A DNA stretch of 64,000 nucleotides from Clostridium sp. DSM 17811 (lineage in GTDB: Bacteria > Bacillota > Clostridia > Clostridiales > Clostridiaceae). The notes under the pieces were generated by a model. That model had not been told where the DNA came from, did no database searches, and was given only the letters and a program-made list of their open reading frames with translations. A program made the position numbers and the translations under genes. Shown in pieces: positions 49,524-58,953 of this stretch. How positions within the stretch are numbered: the first letter of the stretch is position 1; each line of letters opens with the position of its first letter. The stretch lies in contig NZ_JAHLDU010000002.1 in NCBI RefSeq assembly GCF_018861905.1, positions 372,001-436,000 of the forward strand, in the 5' to 3' direction.

Positions 49524-51506
49524 GTGGATGATAGGCCAGAACTTCAAAAATTTGAAGGATCTAATGTTAAGGAGTGTTTAAAAAATGCAAGTCTTAGTTT
49601 AGGTGTTTCGAAAGAACTAATTAAATATTCAATACTTGAGGAAAAAAGAGGTTTATTTAAGAAACATGTTGTAATTTCTATCGATTCTATAGACGGGCTA
49701 CAGGATGAGGGTAGTCTAAAATTAGACTTTGCTCAAAAAGATGACATTAAAACAGATACTCATAATGAAAAAGATGGAACTATAGAAATAAAAAATAGTA
49801 AAATCATAGTAAAAAATCCTTATGATGGCGGTAAACCGGCTGTGATTTCTAATACTAATACTATTACACTAATAGTAAATGGAGAAAAAGTAAATCTACA
49901 TGCAAGGGTGATGGAAGAAAGTATTATTGAAGTATTTCTAAAAGAAGATGAAGCTAGTCGTCATTTAGATTTAAGGACAAGTCCAGACAATATGGAAGCC
50001 TATATTAGCATAAAGTATAAACCTAACATAACTTATAAATTAAAAGATAGTCCACCTAAAAATTCAGTATTAATAGAGTCTGAAGTAAAAGATAAAATTA
50101 TGCCACCAAAATTTACAGAGGCAGAAATTAATAATGGATTATTAAATAATAAAATTAAATATGGTATTTTGAAGATGGTTGTTATAAAATGTTCAAAAGA
50201 AGATGAAGTTTCCCAGTTGGTTATTGCAAATGGGAAGAAAGTAATAGATGCAATAGATGATAGACTAGAAGTAAAGTATAATGGGGTCCCTAAGGATTAT
50301 AACAATGATGAGGTTATTGACTATAAAGCTATAGGGACAGTTGAAGGTGTAGAAAAAGGACAGGTCTTAGCTATCCTTCATCGTGGTAAAAGTGGAGAAG
50401 ATGGAATAGATATCAATGGTAAGGTAATAAAGGCTAAAAGTTCTAAAAGTTTAACACTTGGAGTAGGAGAAGGTTGTGAACTTACAGATGAGTTTACGGT
50501 GACTGCAACTAGTAAAGGTAGACCATCGCTTAGGGGAAGTACTTTTTTCGTCTATAAAACTTATGAAGTAAATGGGGATGTAGAATTAAAAACAGGAAAT
50601 ATTCAATTTGTTGGGGATATAGTTATAAGCGGAAGTGTACGTGAAGGTATGAAAGTAGAATCAGGTAATTCCATTTTGATAAAAAATAACGTAGCTGAAG
50701 CTGATATTGCAGCATCTGGTGATGTTGTGATTAAGGGGAATGTAATTCATTCAAATATTTCATCTGGAAAAGAAGATGTATTAAATTTAGAATTTTTAAA
50801 TGATATAAAAAGCATGAAAGATGACATGCTCAAATTAATAGCATCCATAAGACAAGTAAAAGGGATAAACCTTATAAGGAAGAATAATAGTGATGGAGAA
50901 CTTATTAAAATATTACTTGAAAGTAAATTTAAAAAACTCCCTCAAACTGCAATTAAAGTAGTTAAAAGAATAATGGAACTAGAAAATGCTGAAGATGAAT
51001 TAATATTTATAATAAAACATAAAATACTAAATCTTGCACCTCTTAATATTGTTGATTTCGAGGAATTAAATGATGTTGTGACAATTATAGAAAATAAAAT
51101 TGAAAAAATGGAAATGAATTTAACACTTCCCGTGGATGTAGTATTAGACTATTCACAAGACTCAACAATTAAGAGTTCGGGTAATATTATTTTTACTGGC
51201 AAAGGTGAATATGTTTCAGAGCTTGTAGCAAGTGACAGCATAATATTTAAGGCTGATAAAAGCTTGGCTCGTGGGGGAGTTATAAAGGCGGGTAAAGAAA
51301 TCAAATGCAAAGTAGTTGGAGGTTTAGGGGGAGTTTCAACAAAACTTATTGTAGAAAAAAATGGGCATATATGGGCAGATCTTGCTTACCCTAACACTAG
51401 ATTTATTATAGGCGAAAGAGAATATGTCCTTGATGTTCTTAGTAAAAATATTCATGCCTTTATAGATGAGGATAGGGAATTAATAGTTGAGAAATTACAA
51501 GGGTAG
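49524..51506 (+). CDS. fapA: Flagellar assembly protein A (FapA/DUF342 family)
   Basis: A 660-residue protein starting at GTG after AGAGGTGG. Residues 1-55 (EGSNVKECLKNASLSLGVSKELIKY) look like a Jag-N domain, found at the start of the RNA-binding protein Jag/KhpB. The rest is the FapA beta-helix family (KGQVLAILHRGKSGEDGIDINGK, and NGDVELKTGNIQFVGDIVISGSV) with a coiled-coil insert near 430-540. FapA is linked to flagellum assembly and polar targeting in other bacteria. It opens the motility operon 11 bases before cheW. Confidence 0.87.
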   Translation: MDDRPELQKFEGSNVKECLKNASLSLGVSKELIKYSILEEKRGLFKKHVVISIDSIDGLQDEGSLKLDFAQKDDIKTDTHNEKDGTIEIKNSKIIVKNPYDGGKPAVISNTNTITLIVNGEKVNLHARVMEESIIEVFLKEDEASRHLDLRTSPDNMEAYISIKYKPNITYKLKDSPPKNSVLIESEVKDKIMPPKFTEAEINNGLLNNKIKYGILKMVVIKCSKEDEVSQLVIANGKKVIDAIDDRLEVKYNGVPKDYNNDEVIDYKAIGTVEGVEKGQVLAILHRGKSGEDGIDINGKVIKAKSSKSLTLGVGEGCELTDEFTVTATSKGRPSLRGSTFFVYKTYEVNGDVELKTGNIQFVGDIVISGSVREGMKVESGNSILIKNNVAEADIAASGDVVIKGNVIHSNISSGKEDVLNLEFLNDIKSMKDDMLKLIASIRQVKGINLIRKNNSDGELIKILLESKFKKLPQTAIKVVKRIMELENAEDELIFIIKHKILNLAPLNIVDFEELNDVVTIIENKIEKMEMNLTLPVDVVLDYSQDSTIKSSGNIIFTGKGEYVSELVASDSIIFKADKSLARGGVIKAGKEIKCKVVGGLGGVSTKLIVEKNGHIWADLAYPNTRFIIGEREYVLDVLSKNIHAFIDEDRELIVEKLQG

Positions 51507-51517
51507 GAGGAGTAAAC

Positions 51518-51967
51518 ATGAAGCAGGAGGATATTAAGGTACTAGTTTTCAGCGTAAATGGGGAACAGTATGCTACAAACATTTTAGAAGTAGAGCGAAT
51601 ATTAGAATACGAAAAGTCAACTAAAGTTCCAGATTCACCACAATTTGTTGAGGGTGTAATAAACTATGAAGATAGCATTTTACCGGTTATAACCTTAACC
51701 AAAAGATTTAATCTAGAAGCATCTGTAATTGGCACGGATTCTAAAATAATAGTTACAAAGCAAAAGGATAGTAAGATAGGGATAATAGTTGATTTTGTGT
51801 CAGAAGTTAAAGATGTAGGTAAAGATAATATAGAAGATTCACCAGAGATAATTACGGGTATATCTAAAAGATATATTAAAGGACTTATCAAAATTGATGG
51901 TAAAATAATTATATATTTAAACATTTCAGCTATATTGACTGATGAAGAAAAAATACAAATATTATAA
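51518..51967 (+). CDS. cheW: Chemotaxis coupling protein CheW (copy 1)
   Basis: A 149-residue single CheW domain: VLVFSVNGEQYATNILEVERILEYEKSTKVPDSPQFVEGVINYEDSILPVI, then KIGIIVDFVSEVKDV. CheW bridges chemoreceptors and CheA at the membrane. The start follows TAGGAGG. It lies 11 bases after fapA and 14 bases before cheD. A second, shorter CheW is at 57420; the two are not close copies, so they may couple to different receptor groups. Confidence 0.93.
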   Translation: MKQEDIKVLVFSVNGEQYATNILEVERILEYEKSTKVPDSPQFVEGVINYEDSILPVITLTKRFNLEASVIGTDSKIIVTKQKDSKIGIIVDFVSEVKDVGKDNIEDSPEIITGISKRYIKGLIKIDGKIIIYLNISAILTDEEKIQIL

Positions 51968-51981
51968 AATAGGGTGTTGTT

Positions 51982-52470
51982 ATGGAATATAATGAGATAA
52001 AGGTAGGAATTGCAGATTTAAATGTAGTGTTTTCACCAGATAAATTAATAACTGTTGGACTTGGATCTTGTGTGGGTATTGCAATTTTTGATAAATATAT
52101 AGGAATTGCAGGATTAGCACATATAATGCTTCCAGACAGTAGTCAGTTTAATAAAATAACAAATGAAATAAAGTTTGCGGATTTGGCTATACCTATTTTA
52201 GTTACTAAAATGATTAATAAAGGTGCGAAGTTAGGTAATATGCGCGCTAAAATAGCAGGTGGAGCGTCAATGTTTAATTTTTCTGATAAAAGTATAATTA
52301 TGGATATTGGTAATCGAAATAGTATAGCAGTGAAAAATGCTCTGAAAATGCTATCTATCCCACTACTCGCAGAAGACATCGGTGGTAATAAAGGCAGAAC
52401 TTTAATATTTGATACAACTAATGGTCTACTGTCTATTAGGACTGTAGGAATGGGAACCGTGGAGATTTAA
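51982..52470 (+). CDS. cheD: Chemoreceptor glutamine deamidase CheD
   Basis: A 162-residue enzyme with the catalytic Cys30 in GLGSCVG, His47 in GLAHIMLP and Thr24; the spacings of 6 and 17 match the Thr-Cys-His triad of Thermotoga CheD. IAGGASMF is the conserved later block. CheD deamidates receptor glutamines and stimulates CheC, which is encoded downstream. The ribosome binding site is weak (AGGGTG). Confidence 0.95.
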   Translation: MEYNEIKVGIADLNVVFSPDKLITVGLGSCVGIAIFDKYIGIAGLAHIMLPDSSQFNKITNEIKFADLAIPILVTKMINKGAKLGNMRAKIAGGASMFNFSDKSIIMDIGNRNSIAVKNALKMLSIPLLAEDIGGNKGRTLIFDTTNGLLSIRTVGMGTVEI

Positions 52471-52493
52471 GCAAAGGTAGAGGGTGATATATA

Positions 52494-53564
52494 ATGGTTA
52501 AAAAGATAAAAGTTTTTGTAGTAGATGATTCAGCATTAATGAGAAAAATAATCTCTGATATGATTAATGCTGAAACAGAAATGGAAGTTATAGGCACAGC
52601 AAGAAATGGCGAGGAACTATTATTAAAAATAGAACGATTGGTGCCTGACGTAATAACGTTGGATATTGAAATGCCCCATATGGATGGTATAACGACGCTA
52701 AAGAGATTAAAAGCAGTTAACAGAAATATACAAGCTATAATGCTTAGCAGCAGTTCTAAGACTAGTACAGAGCTAACTATGCAGTGCCTTGAATTAGGAG
52801 CCTTTGATTTTATTGCAAAACCCTCTGGGGCAATATCATTAGATATAAATAAAGTTAAAGATGAATTGGTTCAAAAAATAAAATTAGCCTATATGCAAAG
52901 TGAAAGCAGAACTACCACGACATTTGAAAAAAAAATCAATATAAATAAGGTAGTATCTAAGAATGCTATAGAGAGACCGTTAAAGGTAGCAGTTCCAAGT
53001 ATTGAGGCTGTAGTTATTGGAGCATCTACTGGTGGTCCTAAAGCATTATATAAAGTAATAACAGTATTGCCCGATAATATAGGAGTACCAGTTTTAGTAG
53101 TGCAACATATGCCGACAGGTTTTACAAAGGCTTTTGCACAGAGGCTTAATTTAAATAGTAAATTAAAAGTTGTTGAAGCCTCTGATGGTGATTTAATCCA
53201 AAAAAATGTAGTTTATATTGCGCCTGGTGGATATCATATGGAGGTAGGCCGTGACAAGAAAATACATTTAAATACTGAACCAACTATCTGGGGGGTTAGG
53301 CCTGCCGTAGATAAGCTCTTCATATCAGCAACAGCAGTCTATGGTTCCCGGCTTTTAAGCGTTATACTTACAGGAATGGGACGCGATGGTGCAAAAGGTA
53401 CCGCAACTATTAAAGAGAATGGCGGAATTACTATGGCAGAACATGAATCTACCTGCACTATATATGGCATGCCAAAGGCGGCTTTTGAAACTGGCAAAGT
53501 AGATGAAGTGGTGCCACTTGAAAATATTGCGCAGGAAATAAATAAGGTTGTAATGGGGAGATGA
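52494..53564 (+). CDS. cheB: Receptor methylesterase CheB
   Basis: A 356-residue protein. The receiver domain (1-125) has VDDSALMRK and the phospho-acceptor Asp57 in LDIEMPHMDG. The esterase domain has Ser178 in GASTGGPKAL, His in QHMPTGFT and Asp in GMGRDGAKG. It removes methyl groups from chemoreceptors when phosphorylated by CheA. Starts 24 bases after cheD and ends 11 bases before cheR. Confidence 0.96.
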   Translation: MVKKIKVFVVDDSALMRKIISDMINAETEMEVIGTARNGEELLLKIERLVPDVITLDIEMPHMDGITTLKRLKAVNRNIQAIMLSSSSKTSTELTMQCLELGAFDFIAKPSGAISLDINKVKDELVQKIKLAYMQSESRTTTTFEKKININKVVSKNAIERPLKVAVPSIEAVVIGASTGGPKALYKVITVLPDNIGVPVLVVQHMPTGFTKAFAQRLNLNSKLKVVEASDGDLIQKNVVYIAPGGYHMEVGRDKKIHLNTEPTIWGVRPAVDKLFISATAVYGSRLLSVILTGMGRDGAKGTATIKENGGITMAEHESTCTIYGMPKAAFETGKVDEVVPLENIAQEINKVVMGR

Positions 53565-53574
53565 GCAAACGCTA

Positions 53575-54339
53575 ATGGATTTAATAGATTTTCAGCATTG
53601 GGTCTTAAAAGAATATAGTATAGATTTGTCAGCATACAAATCTAATCAATTGCACAGACGAATCTTGAGCTTAATGTCAAGAGTAGGAGTTAATTCTGTA
53701 GAGGAATATATTAGTTTGCTTAAAAAAGATCCTGCTCAAAAACAGAAATTCCTAGATTTTATAACAATAAATGTAACAGAGTTTTTTAGAAATCCCGAAA
53801 TATTTGATGAACTTTCAAAAAAAGTTAAGTCAGAACTCCCATATAATTCAGGACTTAAAATTTGGAGTGCAGCATGTTCTATTGGAGCTGAGCCTTATTC
53901 ATTAGCTATGATTGTAGATAATTTAAATTCTCGCGGTAATCATAAAATTATAGCTACAGATATTGATAGCACAATACTTCAAAAAGCGAAAAATGGAGAG
54001 TATGTTTATTCTGAAGTTAAAAATGTTCCCAAACAATTTATGGACAAATATTTTGTAGTTAATGGGGACAAATACATAATTAGTCCTCAAATTAAAAAAA
54101 TGGTTGAATTTAAGAAACATGATCTTATTTTAGATAATTTCGATAACAATTTTGATTTAGTAGTGTGCAGAAATGTAGTTATCTATTTTAATCAAGATGT
54201 TAAGGATAAAATATATAAAAAAATAAGTGATTCATTAAAAAAAGGTGGTTTATTATTTGTAGGTGCCACTGAAAGTATATATAATTATAAAGAGTATGGA
54301 TTTGAAAAAGCATCCACATTTATCTATAAAAAAATGTAG
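53575..54339 (+). CDS. cheR: Receptor methyltransferase CheR
   Basis: A 254-residue SAM-dependent enzyme. The N-terminal helical domain includes SNQLHRRILSLMSRVGV, then FITINVTEFFRNPEIF. The SAM site is WSAACSIGAEPYSLAMI, and the CRNVVIYFNQDVKDK block follows. It methylates receptor glutamates, opposing CheB. It is placed between cheB and cheA with short gaps in one operon. Confidence 0.95.
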   Translation: MDLIDFQHWVLKEYSIDLSAYKSNQLHRRILSLMSRVGVNSVEEYISLLKKDPAQKQKFLDFITINVTEFFRNPEIFDELSKKVKSELPYNSGLKIWSAACSIGAEPYSLAMIVDNLNSRGNHKIIATDIDSTILQKAKNGEYVYSEVKNVPKQFMDKYFVVNGDKYIISPQIKKMVEFKKHDLILDNFDNNFDLVVCRNVVIYFNQDVKDKIYKKISDSLKKGGLLFVGATESIYNYKEYGFEKASTFIYKKM

Positions 54340-54376
54340 AGTGGATGCATCATTAAGAAATAATGAGGGGGATAAA

Positions 54377-56419
54377 ATGGATACATCACAATATATGTCA
54401 ATGTTCTTAGAAGAGTCTATGGAAAATTTACAAACATTGAATGAGTCGCTTCTTGAGCTCGAACAAAATCCAGAAGATATAGATAAGTTAAATGAAATAT
54501 TTAGGGTAGCTCATACTATAAAGGGAATGGCGGCAACTATGGGTTTTAGTCAAATGGCGGAATTAACCCACAATATGGAGAATATTTTATCAGAATTTCG
54601 TGAGGGTAAACTTAAAGTAACAGAAAAAGTTGTAACTGTTCTATTTAGGTGTCTTGATACTTTAGAAAAAATGGTGAATAATATTTCTGAAGATATTTCA
54701 GAGGATATTTCAATAGACGAGATATTAAAGGATTTACTTGAAATGGCTGAGATTGGTGAAAATCCAAAAGTCGATGAAAAGAAAATTGAAAATACGCCAC
54801 AAAACACTAGTAACGAAGATATGGGTGAGAGAGTAAGTCTTAATGAATATGATATTGATGTTATAAAACAAGCAAAAGAAAAAATGTATAACGCATTTGA
54901 CATAAAGATTTTAATAAGTGAAAATACGCTGCTAAAAGCAGCTAGGGCATTTCTCATTTTTAAGAGCTTAGAAGAATACGGAGAGATAATAAAATCTGTA
55001 CCAGGCGCTGAGGATTTAGAAGATGAAAATTTTGAATTTGAAATAAATTTAATTTATCTAACTAATAAAGAAAAAGCTGAAGTTATTGATATTTTGCTGA
55101 ATATATCTGAAGTAGAAAAAGTAAATGTTGAAGATGTTGATATTGACAGTACTGCGGCTACTTTAGCTGATAAATTAGTAGAAGTTAAAGGGATTGAAAA
55201 AGCTCCTGAAGCTAAAATAGAAGAAGTGAAAAGCAAGATTGCAGTCGACGGTAAAAACAAAGACAAGAAGGAAGTTGTAGCTCATAAAAAAGCGCATCAA
55301 TCTGTTAGAGTTGAACTGGATAGACTAGATAAATTTATGAATATGGTATCAGAACTTGTAATTCATAGGACAAGACTAGAACAAATAAGTAGTGTTCATA
55401 AACTTACTGATTTAAATGAAACTTTAGAACAAGTAGCTAGAGCTACGTCTGAGCTTCAAGATTTGGTAATGAAGATTAGAATGTTGCCACTAGAAGTAGT
55501 ATTTAATAGATTTCCAAGGATGATTCGCGATATATCAAAAAACCTTAATAAAGATATGGAACTTGTAATTCAAGGACAAGAGACAGAACTTGATAGGACA
55601 GTTATTGATGAAATAGGAGAACCATTACTTCATTTGCTTCGTAATGCAGCAGATCACGGTGTTGAGCCTAGTAGTGTGCGAATTGCTAAAGGGAAAAGTC
55701 CTGTTGGCACAATTAAGCTTATAGCTTATGCTGAAGGTACTAAAGCAATTATAAAAGTTGAAGACGATGGCGCAGGCCTGGATGTAGAGAGAATAAAGGT
55801 AAAAGCAAATGAATCTGGTATAAATACTGAAGGCATGACAGATGCTGATGTTAAAAATTTGATTTTTGCACAAGGATTTAGTACTAATGACAAAGTAACA
55901 GATATATCTGGTCGTGGAGTGGGTATGGACGTTGTTAAAACTAAAATTGCTGCACTTGGTGGAACGGTAGATGCAATAAGTGAGATTGACAAAGGTACAT
56001 CTTTTATTATAAGATTACCATTGACACTACAAATAATTCAGGCGTTGCTAGTAAAAGTTGGTAATGAAACTATGGCTATATCTCTTGGATATATTGATAG
56101 AGTAATAGATTATAAAGTAGAGTTAATTAAGAAGACTAATAATAAAGAAGTTATTGTATACAATGATAGCGTAATTCCACTTGTAAGAGTAAATGAAAAA
56201 ATGGAAATAGAGAATATTGAAATTACAAAGAGGTATATTGTCATTGTAAAAGTTGGAGAGAAAACAGTAGGCCTTTTAGTGGATTCACTACTCGGTCAAC
56301 AAGAAATTGTAATAAAGCCATTAGGGCAAACATTACACGGAATAAAAGAATATATAGGAGCAACAATTTTAGGAGATGGACTTGTTACATTGATACTTGA
56401 TGTTGCGGCTTTAGTCTAA
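54377..56419 (+). CDS. cheA: Chemotaxis histidine kinase CheA
   Basis: The ATG at 54377 (680 residues) follows GAGGGGG; a longer frame into cheR is not coding. The domains in order: P1 with phospho-His46 in VAHTIKGMAATMG, P2 near 165-280, a linker, P3 dimerisation (RVELDRLDKFMNMVSELVIHR), P4 ATPase (LLRNAADHGVE, VEDDGAGLD, GRGVGMDVVKT) and the P5 CheW-like end. It phosphorylates CheY and CheB. Confidence 0.96.
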   Translation: MDTSQYMSMFLEESMENLQTLNESLLELEQNPEDIDKLNEIFRVAHTIKGMAATMGFSQMAELTHNMENILSEFREGKLKVTEKVVTVLFRCLDTLEKMVNNISEDISEDISIDEILKDLLEMAEIGENPKVDEKKIENTPQNTSNEDMGERVSLNEYDIDVIKQAKEKMYNAFDIKILISENTLLKAARAFLIFKSLEEYGEIIKSVPGAEDLEDENFEFEINLIYLTNKEKAEVIDILLNISEVEKVNVEDVDIDSTAATLADKLVEVKGIEKAPEAKIEEVKSKIAVDGKNKDKKEVVAHKKAHQSVRVELDRLDKFMNMVSELVIHRTRLEQISSVHKLTDLNETLEQVARATSELQDLVMKIRMLPLEVVFNRFPRMIRDISKNLNKDMELVIQGQETELDRTVIDEIGEPLLHLLRNAADHGVEPSSVRIAKGKSPVGTIKLIAYAEGTKAIIKVEDDGAGLDVERIKVKANESGINTEGMTDADVKNLIFAQGFSTNDKVTDISGRGVGMDVVKTKIAALGGTVDAISEIDKGTSFIIRLPLTLQIIQALLVKVGNETMAISLGYIDRVIDYKVELIKKTNNKEVIVYNDSVIPLVRVNEKMEIENIEITKRYIVIVKVGEKTVGLLVDSLLGQQEIVIKPLGQTLHGIKEYIGATILGDGLVTLILDVAALV

Positions 56420-56431
56420 GGAGGGCATAAT

Positions 56432-57031
56432 ATGGATTATTCTGAGCTTACTACTATGCAGCTTGATGTTCTACAAGAAGTAGGAAATATTGGTGCGGGG
56501 AATGCAGCTACTGCTTTATCAGAGTTACTGAATGAAAAAGTAGATATGAGTGTGCCAGCGGTAAACATTATTCCATTTGATGATATCTTTTCAAGTATAG
56601 ACGTGGAAGTAGTAGTAATTGGTGTTGTTGTGCGAGTACTTGGAGATATACCGGGTAATATATTGTTTACTTTGGAAAAGGATGTTGCACTAAGAATTAT
56701 ATCAGGACTTGTAGGGGAGCAGCAAGAACAAATAACAGAGCTTGGAAACTCAGCACTCTGTGAGATTGGAAATATTATTTCGAGTTCTTTCATGAATGCA
56801 ATTGCAGAACTTACAAAACTTGAGGTTAGGCCTTCTGTACCAGCAGTAGCACTAGATATGATGGCAGCAATACTTTCAACGACCTTTATTGAATCGGGTC
56901 AATTTGATGAGTATGTACTTGATTTAGAAACAAACTTTTTACAGGAAAATGAAAAAATAAGAGGGCATTTTTATTATATACCAATGCCCGGATCACTTGA
57001 AAAAATATTAAATTCACTAGGTGTAAATTAA
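56432..57031 (+). CDS. cheC: CheY-P phosphatase CheC
   Basis: A 199-residue protein with the two E-x-x-N active sites of the family: QEVGNIGAGNA (Glu16, Asn19) and CEIGNIISSSFMNA in the middle. CheC dephosphorylates CheY-P and binds CheD. The start follows AAGGAGG, 12 bases after cheA. Confidence 0.94.
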   Translation: MDYSELTTMQLDVLQEVGNIGAGNAATALSELLNEKVDMSVPAVNIIPFDDIFSSIDVEVVVIGVVVRVLGDIPGNILFTLEKDVALRIISGLVGEQQEQITELGNSALCEIGNIISSSFMNAIAELTKLEVRPSVPAVALDMMAAILSTTFIESGQFDEYVLDLETNFLQENEKIRGHFYYIPMPGSLEKILNSLGVN

Positions 57032-57047
57032 TTGGAGGTATTATAAA

Positions 57048-57407
57048 ATGGCTAGAGTATTAATTGTTGATGACGCTGCGTTTATGAGAATGATGATAAA
57101 AGATATATTGGAAAAAAACGGATTTGAAGTTGTAGGAGAAGCAAGTAATGGACTAAAAGGTGTAGAATTATATAAGACAGAAAAACCAGATATTGTTACT
57201 ATGGATATTACTATGCCTGAAATGGATGGAATAGAAGCTGTTAAAGCAATTAAAGCGTTTGATCCAGCAGCAAAAGTAATTATGTGTAGTGCAATGGGAC
57301 AACAGACTATGGTTATGGATGCAATAAGGGCTGGTGCAAGAGACTTCATAGTTAAACCATTCCAGTCAGATAGAGTACTTGAGGCAATAAAAAAAGTTTT
57401 AGGTTAA
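57048..57407 (+). CDS. cheY: Chemotaxis response regulator CheY
   Basis: A 119-residue single receiver domain: IVDDAAFMR, phospho-acceptor Asp53 in TMDITMPEMDG, MCSAMGQ switch residue, and VKPFQ with the conserved Lys. CheY-P binds FliM and FliY to set rotation. AATTGGAGG precedes the ATG. It lies between its phosphatase gene (cheC) and the second cheW. Confidence 0.96.
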   Translation: MARVLIVDDAAFMRMMIKDILEKNGFEVVGEASNGLKGVELYKTEKPDIVTMDITMPEMDGIEAVKAIKAFDPAAKVIMCSAMGQQTMVMDAIRAGARDFIVKPFQSDRVLEAIKKVLG

Positions 57408-57419
57408 AGGGGGAGAGTT

Positions 57420-57821
57420 ATGCAAGTAGTTGTATTTAAAGTTAATGAGGAACAGTTTGCAGTTGAAGCATCAAGTGTTCAAAGCATTAATGATATGATG
57501 GAAATTACCAATGTGCCTAAGTCTGCAGCTTACATAAAGGGACTAATTAATCTAAGAGGTAATATAATTTCCCTTTTAGATATTAATCTCCTTTTAGATA
57601 TTGAAAAAGGCAGCGTAGAACAAGAAAATATTATTATTTTAAATCTAAAAGAAGAGTCTGTTGGAGTAACTGTAGACCAAGTTGATGAAGTATTAGAAAT
57701 TGAACTAAATTTAATTGAAAAGATTGAAACCGATAAAGATAAATCCTATATTAAAGGAATAATAAACTTTAAAGATAGAATAGTCACATTAATTGATATT
57801 GGTAAACTTATCGAAAGATAA
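57420..57821 (+). CDS. cheW: Chemotaxis coupling protein CheW (copy 2)
   Basis: A 133-residue CheW domain: VVFKVNEEQFAVEASSVQSINDMMEITNVPKSAAYIKGLINLRGNIISLLDINLLL, then VGVTVDQVDEVLEI. It starts 12 bases after cheY with AAAGGGGGAG. It keeps the complete two-subdomain fold. A stem-loop follows before fliM. Confidence 0.93.
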   Translation: MQVVVFKVNEEQFAVEASSVQSINDMMEITNVPKSAAYIKGLINLRGNIISLLDINLLLDIEKGSVEQENIIILNLKEESVGVTVDQVDEVLEIELNLIEKIETDKDKSYIKGIINFKDRIVTLIDIGKLIER

Positions 57822-57853
57822 GAGCTTACAGAAAAATAAGATTTTATAAGAAA

Positions 57854-57881
57854 ATAAGACTTATCATAAGATAAGTCTTAT
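57854..57881 (+). repeat. Perfect 12-base stem-loop between cheW and fliM
   Basis: ATAAGACTTATC (57854-57865) pairs with GATAAGTCTTAT (57870-57881) around a four-base loop. No T run follows, so it is not a normal terminator. It lies in the only long gap (136 bases) inside the motility operon and may be an RNA processing or attenuation site. Confidence 0.65.
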
Positions 57882-57957
57882 CTTGAGAAGATTTTACTGG
57901 AAATTAAAATGATAAATTAAAAATTTCAATTATACTACAGAGGAATGAGGTAGAATT

Positions 57958-58953
57958 ATGGCAGAAGTATTATCACAAAGTGAAATAGATTCACTTCTAT
58001 CTGCCCTATCTTCTGGGGAAATAGAGCCAGACCAGCTTCCAAATGAAGAAGAAAAGCATAAAATTAAATTATATGATTTTAAGAGTCCTCAAAAATTCTC
58101 AAAAGATCATCTGAGAACACTTGAGTTAATTCATGATAATTATGGAAGAATAATATCAAGTTATTTATCTGCACAGCTAAGAAATAATGTAAAGATTCAA
58201 ATTCAAAGTATTCAGCAAATAACCTATGAGGAATTTATTCATTCAATTCCTAATCCTACTATCTTAACTATATTTAAGATGCCACCTTTAAGTGGCTCTA
58301 TATTATTTGAAACTAATCCTCAGTTTTCTTTTCAAGTAATTGATATATTACTAGGAGGAATGGGGAATAGGAAGGTTGCAAACAAAGAATTTTCTGATAT
58401 AGATAAAAACATATTACGAAATGTTAATGCAGGACTTATAGCTAACTTGAAACTTGCTTGGGAAGATGTTTTGGACGTAGAACCAGAGATTGAGGCATTA
58501 GAAACTAATCCAGCACTTAATCAAACACTAGCGCCAAATGAACCAGTTGCTTTAATTACTTTTTCGGTGGAAATGGGTAATAATACTACATTTATAAATA
58601 TGTGTATACCTTATTTAAGTATTGAAAAAGTACTTGATAAACTAGTTGTTCAATATTGGTTTAGAGAAAATGATGAAGAAGTTGTAAATGAATCTAGAAA
58701 TAGATTAAAAAGTAGATTAAATATAGTAAGTGTTCCAATGACTGGAATACTAGGCAGTACTAATATTACAGTAGATGAGTTTCTGCAATTAACTGAAGGT
58801 GATGTAATAACTCTTGATAATTCAAGTGATAGCCAAGTTAATCTATTTGTTGAAGATCAGTTATGTTATACTGGCAAACCTGGTACTATAGGTAAAAACA
58901 GGGGAATTGAGATAATAGAGATAATAGATAAGGATGTGGAAAATTATGAGTAA
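57958..58953 (+). CDS. fliM: Flagellar switch protein FliM
   Basis: A 331-residue protein. The N-terminal LSQSEIDSLLSAL is the CheY-P binding peptide. The middle CheC-like domain (YGRIISSYLSAQLRN, and LLGGMGN) and the C-terminal SpoA domain follow. It forms the C ring of the flagellar motor with FliG and FliY. The start follows GAATGAGG. Its stop overlaps the fliY start by eight bases. Confidence 0.95.
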   Translation: MAEVLSQSEIDSLLSALSSGEIEPDQLPNEEEKHKIKLYDFKSPQKFSKDHLRTLELIHDNYGRIISSYLSAQLRNNVKIQIQSIQQITYEEFIHSIPNPTILTIFKMPPLSGSILFETNPQFSFQVIDILLGGMGNRKVANKEFSDIDKNILRNVNAGLIANLKLAWEDVLDVEPEIEALETNPALNQTLAPNEPVALITFSVEMGNNTTFINMCIPYLSIEKVLDKLVVQYWFRENDEEVVNESRNRLKSRLNIVSVPMTGILGSTNITVDEFLQLTEGDVITLDNSSDSQVNLFVEDQLCYTGKPGTIGKNRGIEIIEIIDKDVENYE

